Shown piece by piece: positions 1 to 6,107 of a stretch of DNA of 6,107 nucleotides (its first letter is position 1; each line of letters starts with the position of its first letter). This DNA is from Cyclobacteriaceae bacterium. Its GTDB lineage: Bacteria; Bacteroidota; Bacteroidia; Cytophagales; Cyclobacteriaceae. Below the pieces are notes generated by a model. The model did not search any database, was not told the origin of the DNA, and worked only from the letters and a program-made list of their open reading frames with translations. Position numbers and translations under genes: made by a program. The stretch covers positions 1 to 6,107 of the forward strand of contig JABFSY010000137.1 of the NCBI GenBank assembly GCA_013140395.1, in the 5' to 3' direction.

Positions 1-1408
1 CTTTTGTAGAGATTAGGTTTAGATGGATAGGTTCATCAGGATAAATGGGGAAGACGTTTTCTAATTGAATTTTCGAAGGTTGATTTTTAAAGCGTGACGC
101 ACCCTCTAAGAGTGGTGACCAAATCAGCGCGTACTCAATTTGCTTGCCTTGCAAAATAAGTCTATAAGTTTCCTGAAGAAACTGGAAGCCTAACTTTCCT
201 GCTCCCTTCTCTAGAAAGCCTGACAGAACTCTATCTTTTGTTTTTAGGATGCTGGTGTTACTGCCATTGATCGTCACTGGCAAAGTTGATAATGTAAAGT
301 ACACATTATCCAATTGAAGATGAACGGTATCCTTCGGAAAGTCTTTCAATGGTATCGAAAGAAATTCATTTGTATTGCTTTTGTTGACTGAATTAATGAG
401 TTGGATGACTCCCAATCCATGTTGGACAGACTCTTCAAGAATCTTTTTAGTTGCGCTATTGAATGATTCCCGAGTTTCATTATCAGTAACGAGGAGATCA
501 AATGAGTTGAGTAAGTCAGGTGCGAGTCGGTCTATGCGTAGTTGATCGTGATTAGCATATTCATATCGATACCTATTTTTTGAAACCTGCAATCTTGAAA
601 CTAATCCATGCCCTTGTTCGATCAAAAAATTCTTCAGGTATTTTACTTCGGCTGTAGGATAGTTTTGGATGAATAGAATATTCAACTTTTTAAAGGGAGC
701 TACTTCTACAGGAAGTTTTTGCGAAACCACCTCGTTGCCGTCCTGAACATCAATGGTGTAGACAAATAAACCAGGCTGTGGAGGTTTGAAGGACAGAGTA
801 AAGTTGTGAATTCCATTTGTAGAATACTCAACCGAATCTTCTACGCCTCCCGGACTGATCAATTTGATTTTAGATTTACTTTTTGCATTAAACACGCCAC
901 TGATGTGGTTTGCCTGATTAACTTTGAAAATAGGGGGAATTACTAATTGTATAATCCCAGTTGGAAGTTCAGCTTTAAAGTATTGAAAGCTCATACCTTC
1001 TTCTATTCCATAGTAAGGCAAGCCATCTCCTAAAACGAATCTGATATCCGATTTAGCCAGTTCAGATAACGCGGAGATTTCTGCTGCCTTTGTATAACTC
1101 ATTGCATCGGATGTTCTTAAATACGTGAGCTGATCATTGGCTTTATGAAGACTGTCTGCAATTTCCTTTTTATAATGAGGTGTAAGTAGCACTACACCAT
1201 GTGAGCTTATATCTCTTTGAAGAGATGGTTGTAGGACCAGTCCGGCAATAGAAAGTAATAAAATAATCGATGCCAGGATACGCCATCTGAGAAATTTCGA
1301 CTTACGATTTACTTCCTTCCAGATGAGAAAACCCAAAAGAAATATCCCAGCAATAATAGTTGCCCACATCGGGAAAATGGGATGTATGCTGACGCTGCTA
1401 TCAATCAT
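1..1408 (-). CDS. Membrane protein with Ig-like and amidotransferase-like periplasmic domain (3' end beyond window)
   Basis: The frame is open from an ATG at 1408 to the left edge: 469 complete codons and no stop. Two membrane helices lie at about 14-30 (WATIIAGIFLLGFLIW) and 44-59 (ILASIILLLSIAGLVL), separated by a basic loop, which is the usual layout of VWA/GATase-type membrane proteins. A helical periplasmic stretch, a probable Ig-like beta domain (about 160-236, with FKPPQPGLFVYTIDV) and then an alpha/beta domain follow: KKLNILFIQNYPTAEVKYLK (240-259), later FDLLVTDNETRES and HGLGVIQLINS. This resembles the class I glutamine-amidotransferase-like fold of bacterial membrane proteins, but there is no nucleophilic cysteine, so catalysis is unlikely. 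The start overlaps the end of the preceding gene by 8 bases; an in-frame ATG at codon 14 would cut into the first helix. Function is unknown. It is probably the membrane partner closing this operon. Confidence 0.78.
   Translation of the reverse strand, partial: MIDSSVSIHPIFPMWATIIAGIFLLGFLIWKEVNRKSKFLRWRILASIILLLSIAGLVLQPSLQRDISSHGVVLLTPHYKKEIADSLHKANDQLTYLRTSDAMSYTKAAEISALSELAKSDIRFVLGDGLPYYGIEEGMSFQYFKAELPTGIIQLVIPPIFKVNQANHISGVFNAKSKSKIKLISPGGVEDSVEYSTNGIHNFTLSFKPPQPGLFVYTIDVQDGNEVVSQKLPVEVAPFKKLNILFIQNYPTAEVKYLKNFLIEQGHGLVSRLQVSKNRYRYEYANHDQLRIDRLAPDLLNSFDLLVTDNETRESFNSATKKILEESVQHGLGVIQLINSVNKSNTNEFLSIPLKDFPKDTVHLQLDNVYFTLSTLPVTINGSNTSILKTKDRVLSGFLEKGAGKLGFQFLQETYRLILQGKQIEYALIWSPLLEGASRFKNQPSKIQLENVFPIYPDEPIHLNLISTK
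1401..1408 (-). other. 8-base gene overlap, DUF4175-like to last gene
   Basis: The last codons of the DUF4175-like gene (encoding HD then TGA) contain the ATG of the next gene. A GGA lies seven bases before this ATG and could act as a weak ribosome binding site. The overlap again favours coupled translation. Confidence 0.65.
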
Positions 1409-3665
1409 GCTTAATTTCCATAAGATTTTTTAGAAACTGCTGATCGAGTTCGTGTACAGATGCATTTGCTTTTGTAGGCGAAACAGATTGTAACGGGAGT
1501 ATTTTCCAAAAGATCTTTTGAATAGAGCGCAAACTCAATTGAATATCCGATTTGTTCATCTCGGTATCTTCGATCTTTTTCAACAAAGTCAACCCCTCCA
1601 AAAATTTTCCGGGAGTTTCCATGATTACAGAAGCCAGTTCTTGCCCGGCCAACCGGAGTTGATTTTTATCTTTTTGTGACAACGTTGAAACATCTTGATC
1701 TATCAAGTCATCTAATAAAACAAGTGCTTTTCTAATTTCAGGAAATAATGCCTTGCTTGATTGCTCTGTTTGAGCAGATGAATTACGCACTTCATTTAGA
1801 TCTCCCGTTAGTCTTTTCTCTTCTTTGAGTGGAGGTGGATCAAAGCCTGTACGATGCACATAAATGCGTGAGTCATTACTAATCTCTTTTAGCAACTTCA
1901 ATGCGGTATATTGGTAGGGCAGTGATTTTTCCGGTTCATATAACCGCAAGTAGAGTTCTGCATCCCACATCACTGTTAGTGCAGCCTTTAGTTTGGCTCT
2001 CACGGATTGAACAAAGAAAGTAGCCTCTTCGCCATCATCGTGGTTGTGCGCAAAAGCCTCCAAGGGATTCTCTTTTGCATCTGGATCTTTTAGCTCGTCA
2101 GCATGTTGGTGTGCGGTTGGTTCAGCTTTTTTGTCGGACACCAAATTGTGTTCGTTTTCTTTATCGTGTGCGTGACCAAATTTCTCAATGGTGCTTTCAT
2201 GGTCATCAATATCCTCCTGCACGGAAGCTTTACCGATCTGCCCTTCAAATTCCTCCCCAAGAAATTGGCCATAGCGCAGACGCAGCACTTTCTGATCATA
2301 GCCTAGTTCATTACTGGTAGACTTGAATTGCTGTAGCGCTATCCTTTTTTTCTCTCTCAATAATTTTTCAGTATCGATAATGATTTGTCGTTGACTTCGG
2401 AAGTATTCCGGCATTAGGTCTACTCCTAACCCTTCATCCTCAACGGCCACTTGTTTAACCGTATCTTTTATTGCGACAAAGAATGTTTCTGTTCGGTTAT
2501 AATTGGGTGTTGGGACTTTATTGTCTAACGTCTCTACGTAAAAATACAATTCATCCCCAGCCTCCATTCCTAATTTCAGTAAATCGAGCGATACCGAAGC
2601 GTTCACTTTTTTGCCTGCAATGGTTTTTGGGGTTTCAAATCGTAACTTCTCTTCCCGAAATTTAACAGACTCACCACTTCCCTTACTTACGGTGGCAACA
2701 ATGGTAGAACCGGTTAGCCCGTAATCATCTTGTAGTGTAGCTTGAACTTTCACTTTCAACAGATCAGTCAAAGAAAACTGTGTAAACTGATTGAGATTGT
2801 CGATCGCTACTTTCGGTAATTCATCCTTGATGATTTCTATTTTGAAATAGTCTGATCGAACTAATTTTTGATCATGCTTCCATTGAATTTGATAAAATCC
2901 TGATTCTTTTAAGATAGCAAGTTGGGAGTATCCTTCCTTTGTTTGAATAAGTTTGATGGAATCTTTGTTTGAAAACAAGATTTGAGGTTGCTCCATCTCC
3001 GATGAAAATTTAATTGACCAAGTCGCCTCGCTTCCCTCAGGCATTTTCAAATCAGGTGAAGAGGACACAAATGATTTTAAACCCGTATAAGAAGGGGGAG
3101 TAATGGTAATGGATAGAAAGTCCATGGTAGTGGAATTTCTGTTTTGATTGTCCAAGGCAAGATCAAGATTTGTAAGAGGTTCTTTAGCGGACCAATCAAC
3201 AGGAGATGCAAATGCAGTCAATACAAAATAGACTGTCACACAAATCGACAATACCCCAACAGACTGCGGCAATAGGTTAGGAATTTTTATTTCCGGATAC
3301 AAGGAATCAAAGTGTCTTGATGTCCTCTGTTGTTGGATTGTTTGTAGACCGGATAAGGAATCAGAATCTTGCAAAAGCAAATCTGCGCTTTGTTCCAATA
3401 TGGGGTAATGGGAGTTTAGATGCCGAATAAGAATCTCATCGGTTAAATGAAGGAGTTTGTATCGAAAGGCCCTTTCGATTAAGACAACTAGTCCGGCAAC
3501 AATTGAGAATACAATTTTAAAAGATAAAGGTGAATTCAATAGATATAAGAATCCCAACGATAAGAATACCGAAGCCGTTACAAAAAGTAGTACTTCTAAC
3601 GATCGAACACCTAAATATCGATTTCTTAAACGCTTGATTCTATGTTTAGTCTCGTTATTACTCAT
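1401..3665 (-). CDS. Large membrane protein, DUF4175-like
   Basis: This is a complete 754-residue protein. Membrane helices are visible at about 24-43, 48-64 and 134-152. A large periplasmic part then begins with ITITPPSYTGLKSF (186-199), an Ig-like stretch, and LQDDYGLTGS (311-320). The PPxYTG and DDYGL blocks are what one expects of DUF4175-type proteins. Further on come MPEYFRSQRQIIIDTEKLLR (418-437), a charged His-rich loop (487-547), and a helical region with MWDAELYLRLYEP (566-578), LPYQYTALKLLKE and RIYVHRTGFDPPPL, which looks like a conserved family core. At 754 residues it seems shorter than many DUF4175 proteins I recall and has no long Gln-rich C-terminal tail. Its ATG overlaps the preceding TGA by four bases, and the next gene starts inside its last codons. 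Function is unknown; it probably forms the periplasmic bulk of the complex. It contains a single cysteine (142), within membrane helix 3. Confidence 0.72.
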   Translation of the reverse strand: MSNNETKHRIKRLRNRYLGVRSLEVLLFVTASVFLSLGFLYLLNSPLSFKIVFSIVAGLVVLIERAFRYKLLHLTDEILIRHLNSHYPILEQSADLLLQDSDSLSGLQTIQQQRTSRHFDSLYPEIKIPNLLPQSVGVLSICVTVYFVLTAFASPVDWSAKEPLTNLDLALDNQNRNSTTMDFLSITITPPSYTGLKSFVSSSPDLKMPEGSEATWSIKFSSEMEQPQILFSNKDSIKLIQTKEGYSQLAILKESGFYQIQWKHDQKLVRSDYFKIEIIKDELPKVAIDNLNQFTQFSLTDLLKVKVQATLQDDYGLTGSTIVATVSKGSGESVKFREEKLRFETPKTIAGKKVNASVSLDLLKLGMEAGDELYFYVETLDNKVPTPNYNRTETFFVAIKDTVKQVAVEDEGLGVDLMPEYFRSQRQIIIDTEKLLREKKRIALQQFKSTSNELGYDQKVLRLRYGQFLGEEFEGQIGKASVQEDIDDHESTIEKFGHAHDKENEHNLVSDKKAEPTAHQHADELKDPDAKENPLEAFAHNHDDGEEATFFVQSVRAKLKAALTVMWDAELYLRLYEPEKSLPYQYTALKLLKEISNDSRIYVHRTGFDPPPLKEEKRLTGDLNEVRNSSAQTEQSSKALFPEIRKALVLLDDLIDQDVSTLSQKDKNQLRLAGQELASVIMETPGKFLEGLTLLKKIEDTEMNKSDIQLSLRSIQKIFWKILPLQSVSPTKANASVHELDQQFLKNLMEIKHD
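2025..2207 (-). other. Histidine-rich acidic loop in the DUF4175-like protein
   Basis: Residues 487-547 of the DUF4175-like protein form a highly charged, probably disordered stretch carrying three HxH motifs: HAH (498-500), HQH (519-521) and HNH (540-542). Additional histidines lie at 489, 506 and 522-flanking acidic positions are common. The first and last motifs sit in similar contexts, EKFGHAHD and EAFAHNHDD. The segment lies between two conserved helical blocks on the periplasmic side by the predicted topology. HxH clusters in acidic loops often bind Zn, Cu or Ni, but metal binding is only an inference here. Confidence 0.6.
3662..3665 (-). other. ATGA stop/start overlap, BatA-like to DUF4175-like gene
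   Basis: The ATG of the DUF4175-like gene and the TGA of the BatA-like gene overlap by four bases as ATGA, the classic form of translational coupling. It implies that the two membrane proteins are made together and in related amounts. Confidence 0.78.
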
Positions 3666-4879
3666 TGATTCCGTTGATAGGAGACTATTCGTTCAATCAC
3701 TAATGTGATCAAAAGCAATAGCAAAATATATTTGTTAATGGCATGAACAGATTTCAATTCTCCATTCGTAGTATTCATTTCAGTTCCACTAAAAAGAATA
3801 CTATCCGGAAGAATCCGTCTGTCTTGATGGGCGATGCTATTCCACTTTTCTTGCTCATTAGTGAGTAGGCCGGCAAGTTGTATGGTAAGGTTTTCTTGAA
3901 GAGCGACATCGACAGTTAAGCGTTTGCTGATCGTCCAACGATTTGCAGAGACTTGTTCGACTAATTGATTAGATAGCTTACTTGAATATGATAGTAACTT
4001 GCCAGAATCTAATTTTGGAATATCAGTTTCGGAAAGCCAAATCAGCCAATCAAAAGAACTAATAGAAACATTTTCAGATTGCCCTTCACGAATACTAATT
4101 TCAATTGGAACCTTTTTTGCAATTGCTTCCAAAGCAGCTTTCATAATTTGTTTGTCATTTTCAAACTCAGGATCGCTGATGATTAAAATAGTTACGAGTG
4201 GCATTCTTTTAATTTTTATGGAATCAGTTATTGGATTGAAAGAAAGCGCTGTTTCAAAACTCGTATGCTCAGCCGATGAATGACCTTTTCTGATTAAAGT
4301 GCGTTCAGGTGTTTGTTGTATCACCTCTGCAATAAAATTGGACTCATCGGCAGTAAAAGTTATCCATTGAATGGTTGGACTAATTGATTTTCGTAGACCA
4401 GTAAAATCTTGCACTCTGCTAAAGGAAAGTACAATCGCTTGCTTTAGCTCAGACTGCTCTAGGGACGAAATCAGATCCCAATAATTGATCACTTTTTCCC
4501 CTCGTTGCTTTTCGATCGGGAATCCTTTTTGCAATTGACGCTGTTCAAAGCCTTGTGCTGTCAAACTATCTATCACTACTTTTGCAGATGGATTTTTCTC
4601 CAGGCCATTCTCAACTACTAGCCAGCGATTAGAGTTCTCGGTCTGCCAATGGAGCCCGCTAATTAGTGAGACGAAAAGGATGATCAATAAACTTCGCAAG
4701 GCAAGTAAAACAACCTCATTCAGTTTTATTCCTTTAAATTGTTGAGTACTGGTCTCCTGCAAATGACGCAAGCTTCCCAACTGTATCACTTTTCCTTCTT
4801 TGCGACTTAATAAATGGATCGTTATTGGGATAGACAATCCCGCCAACGCCCATAAGAATATCGGCTGCGTAAATTGCAT
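3662..4879 (-). CDS. BatA N-terminal domain membrane protein (double-anchor type)
   Basis: This is a complete 405-residue inner-membrane protein. The N-terminus MQFTQPIFLWALAGLSIPIT followed by IHLLSRKEGK and GSLRHL is the BatA/double-anchor domain: a membrane helix at about 6-24, a cytoplasmic loop, and a second helix at about 55-74. A periplasmic domain (about 75-378) follows, and a third helix at about 381-398 ends in a short basic tail. Canonical BatA proteins carry a VWA domain with DxSxS. Here the corresponding first strand reads WLVVENGLEKN (86-96), so the metal site is not recognisable. A second alpha/beta block, VTILIISDPEFEND (229-242) then FDWLIWLSE (276-284), looks Rossmann-like. 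The start is fixed by the anchor domain and the TAATG overlap with the DUF58 gene. The stop overlaps the next start as ATGA. The protein is likely the membrane partner of the MoxR/DUF58 pair; this is inferred from family and context. Confidence 0.85.
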   Translation of the reverse strand: MQFTQPIFLWALAGLSIPITIHLLSRKEGKVIQLGSLRHLQETSTQQFKGIKLNEVVLLALRSLLIILFVSLISGLHWQTENSNRWLVVENGLEKNPSAKVVIDSLTAQGFEQRQLQKGFPIEKQRGEKVINYWDLISSLEQSELKQAIVLSFSRVQDFTGLRKSISPTIQWITFTADESNFIAEVIQQTPERTLIRKGHSSAEHTSFETALSFNPITDSIKIKRMPLVTILIISDPEFENDKQIMKAALEAIAKKVPIEISIREGQSENVSISSFDWLIWLSETDIPKLDSGKLLSYSSKLSNQLVEQVSANRWTISKRLTVDVALQENLTIQLAGLLTNEQEKWNSIAHQDRRILPDSILFSGTEMNTTNGELKSVHAINKYILLLLLITLVIERIVSYQRNQ

Positions 4880-4881
4880 TA
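4877..4881 (-). other. TAATG stop/start overlap, DUF58 to BatA-like gene
   Basis: On the minus strand the DUF58 stop TAA and the BatA-like ATG share one base (position 4879). No strong Shine-Dalgarno is visible just upstream, so translation of the membrane protein probably depends on ribosomes finishing the DUF58 gene. This arrangement also fixes the start of the downstream gene. Confidence 0.75.
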
Positions 4882-5775
4882 TCGTACTAATCGTTTCCGA
4901 ATGGTTAAAAAATTACGCAACACCTCATCTACTGACTCATTCATCTGAACAAGATGATAATTGATTTGCTTTTCCAGCATCCAGGAACGTGATTGATTTA
5001 GCCAATCTTGCACTCTGCTTTTATAACCCTTTTGTTCTGTGATGGTATCCGCTTTTGTTTTGATCCCTGTTTCTAAATCTTCAAATGTAAACGAGCCCTC
5101 AAAATCAAGATGAGTTTCGTGCTGTCCCATCAAGTGAAAGACAATCACTTCGTTTCTTTTTGTTTTCAAGCGTGAGATGAAGTGTTGAATATCCTCGCCA
5201 TCGTCATACAAATCGGTGATAAACACAATCATCTCTTTACCATGGTGATCAAAGAGTTGTTCAATGCCTTTGGATTTTTCCCATTTGCCTTCCCCTTTTA
5301 CCTGTACCAGCTCTGTGAGAAAGCGGATGAATTGTTGCTGCTCGAAACGAGGCAAAATTGACTTAATTTCCTGATCGTTGACGGTAAAGAGACCAAAGGT
5401 GTCACCTTGTTTGCGAGCAAGGTAGGCCAGCGCAGCCATCATCACTTTTGCATACTGCAATTTAGTAATGCCTTTTTCTTCATACGACATCGATTGACTC
5501 GCATCCAACATGAACTTGACAGTGATGTTGGTTTCAATGTCAGCTTCTTTAATGTAGTAGCGTTCCGATCGTGCAAACATCTTCCAATCCAGTTGGCGCA
5601 AATCATCACCTTGCTGGTAACTTCGATATTGACTAAATTCTTGCCCGGCACCTACTGATTGACTTTTGTTACTCCCGCTCATGAAGCCCTCCACTATTAC
5701 ACGCGCAATCAACTCCAATCCGTTGATGGAGTTTAATGTGGCTGGACTTAATAACTCTTTGATGCGCGGATCCAT
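4879..5775 (-). CDS. DUF58 / VWA-like protein, MoxR partner
   Basis: This is a complete 298-residue soluble protein without a signal peptide or membrane segment, so it is probably cytoplasmic or peripheral to the membrane. The DUF58 signature is clear: FSQYRSYQQGDDLRQLDW (residues 47-64), then FARSERYYIKEAD. A VWA-like metal-site motif DASQS follows at 91-95, and FITDLYDDG (185-193) supplies a later acidic strand end. The length is normal for Bacteroidota members, which begin with a similar MDP...LLSP stretch. The ATG at 5775 is chosen because this N-terminus is family-like and sits 3 bases after the MoxR stop. Its TAA overlaps the next ATG by one base (TAATG). DUF58 genes are classically paired with moxR, and the protein is inferred to act as an adaptor or effector of the ATPase. 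The biochemical role is not known. No cysteine is present. Confidence 0.92.
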   Translation of the reverse strand: MDPRIKELLSPATLNSINGLELIARVIVEGFMSGSNKSQSVGAGQEFSQYRSYQQGDDLRQLDWKMFARSERYYIKEADIETNITVKFMLDASQSMSYEEKGITKLQYAKVMMAALAYLARKQGDTFGLFTVNDQEIKSILPRFEQQQFIRFLTELVQVKGEGKWEKSKGIEQLFDHHGKEMIVFITDLYDDGEDIQHFISRLKTKRNEVIVFHLMGQHETHLDFEGSFTFEDLETGIKTKADTITEQKGYKSRVQDWLNQSRSWMLEKQINYHLVQMNESVDEVLRNFLTIRKRLVR

Positions 5776-5778
5776 GAA

Positions 5779-6107
5779 CTAGAGAGCCTTTTTTATTTCG
5801 ATATTTCCTAGTAAGTGTTTGGTAACAGAGTCGGAAGTGATACCCTCTGATTCAGCTTTGAAATTCATTAAAATGCGATGGCGTAAAACCGGATATGCTA
5901 CATGCTGAATGTCATCTTGTGTTACAGCAAAGCGCCCGCTAAGCAGAGCCCTTGCCTTGGCTGTAAGTATCATGGCTTGACCGGCACGAGGACCGGCCCC
6001 CCATCGTACCCACTCATTTACATACTTTACTTCACTTGAACCTGAACGAGTTGCTCGAACCAGATTACTCACCCACTCAATCAAGTCTTTATTAATATGT
6101 ACTTCGC
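5779..6107 (-). CDS. MoxR-family AAA+ ATPase, C-terminal part (5' end beyond window)
   Basis: This is the last 108 codons of a MoxR-type AAA+ ATPase, open to the right edge and ending in TAG. A start at an internal TTG (6084) would be artificial: the frame continues upstream with residues EVHINKDLIEWV, which fit the MoxR lid. The visible part is the helical lid: the sensor-2 block WGAGPRAGQAM (fragment residues 35-45, with the conserved GxGPRA arginine), the AKARALLSGR helix, VTQDDI, and the hallmark PVLRHRI. The Walker A and B motifs are outside the window. MoxR ATPases are cytoplasmic chaperone-like enzymes that act with VWA-domain proteins; here the partner is probably the DUF58 protein encoded 3 bases downstream. 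The family call is firm. The subgroup and substrate cannot be told from this fragment. No cysteine is present in the fragment. Confidence 0.93.
   Translation of the reverse strand, partial: EVHINKDLIEWVSNLVRATRSGSSEVKYVNEWVRWGAGPRAGQAMILTAKARALLSGRFAVTQDDIQHVAYPVLRHRILMNFKAESEGITSDSVTKHLLGNIEIKKAL

Noticed and set aside
2075..2320. Plus-strand open frames of 67-81 codons opposite the His-rich loop (also 2103-2306) and a second minus-strand frame at 2090-2299
   Set aside because: They lie wholly inside the DUF4175-like gene, show no family features or ribosome binding site, and are explained by the low stop density opposite a charged coding stretch.
3457..4283. Plus-strand open frames at 3457-3708 and 3999-4283
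   Set aside because: They are antisense to well-supported membrane-protein genes, have no recognisable protein content, and there is no promoter-like sequence of their own.
5407..5658. Plus-strand and alternative minus-strand frames inside the DUF58 gene
   Set aside because: They are shadows of the conserved DUF58 core, whose motifs are intact in the chosen frame.
5788..5794. A AAA AAG as a programmed -1 frameshift site
   Set aside because: The -1 frame does not join the DUF58 gene or any recognisable protein, and no strong downstream stem was seen; only the bare heptamer supports it.
6082..6084. TTG as the start of a 101-codon gene at the right edge
   Set aside because: The frame stays open upstream to the edge and encodes residues that fit the MoxR lid, so this is an internal leucine codon of a truncated gene.
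1..6107. CRISPR arrays, insertion sequences, tRNA or rRNA genes, terminators
   Set aside because: Every base except three lies within a supported coding frame, and no repeat-spacer pattern, terminal inverted repeats or hairpin followed by a T-run between genes was seen.

Overview
The window is one unbroken stretch of leftward (minus-strand) coding sequence. It holds five consecutive genes, two of them cut by the window edges, with no intergenic gap larger than 3 bases. In transcription order (right to left) they are: the C-terminal end of a MoxR-type AAA+ ATPase, a complete DUF58 protein with a von Willebrand A (VWA)-like domain, a complete BatA-type double-anchor membrane protein, a complete large membrane protein resembling DUF4175, and the first 469 codons of a membrane protein with a probable Ig-like domain and a glutamine-amidotransferase-like periplasmic domain. 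The last gene runs off the left edge.

The DNA is moderately AT-rich and the Shine-Dalgarno signals are weak. The order MoxR, DUF58, BatA N-terminal domain protein, DUF4175-like protein, membrane protein is typical of Bacteroidota chromosomes. A Cytophagales-like member is the best guess, but the lineage is inferred from gene content and style, not from a marker gene.

The junctions suggest a tightly coupled operon: a 3-base gap (MoxR/DUF58), a 1-base TAATG overlap (DUF58/BatA-like), a 4-base ATGA overlap (BatA-like/DUF4175-like) and an 8-base overlap (DUF4175-like/last gene). No promoter, terminator, RNA gene, repeat array or mobile element was found. The promoter must lie to the right of the window and the terminator to the left.

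From what is known of MoxR/VWA systems, a cytoplasmic AAA+ ATPase works with a DUF58/VWA adaptor to mature or remodel a partner. The three membrane proteins are then likely to form the envelope-embedded part, with large periplasmic domains. The overall role is related to the Bacteroides 'Bat' (aerotolerance) operons, but this locus lacks the BatB and BatC genes within view and its exact function is not established.

Points worth a second look are a histidine-rich acidic loop with three HxH motifs in the DUF4175-like protein, the near absence of cysteine across about 2,030 residues, the loss of a recognisable VWA metal site in the BatA-like protein, and similar Rossmann-like blocks in two neighbouring membrane proteins.
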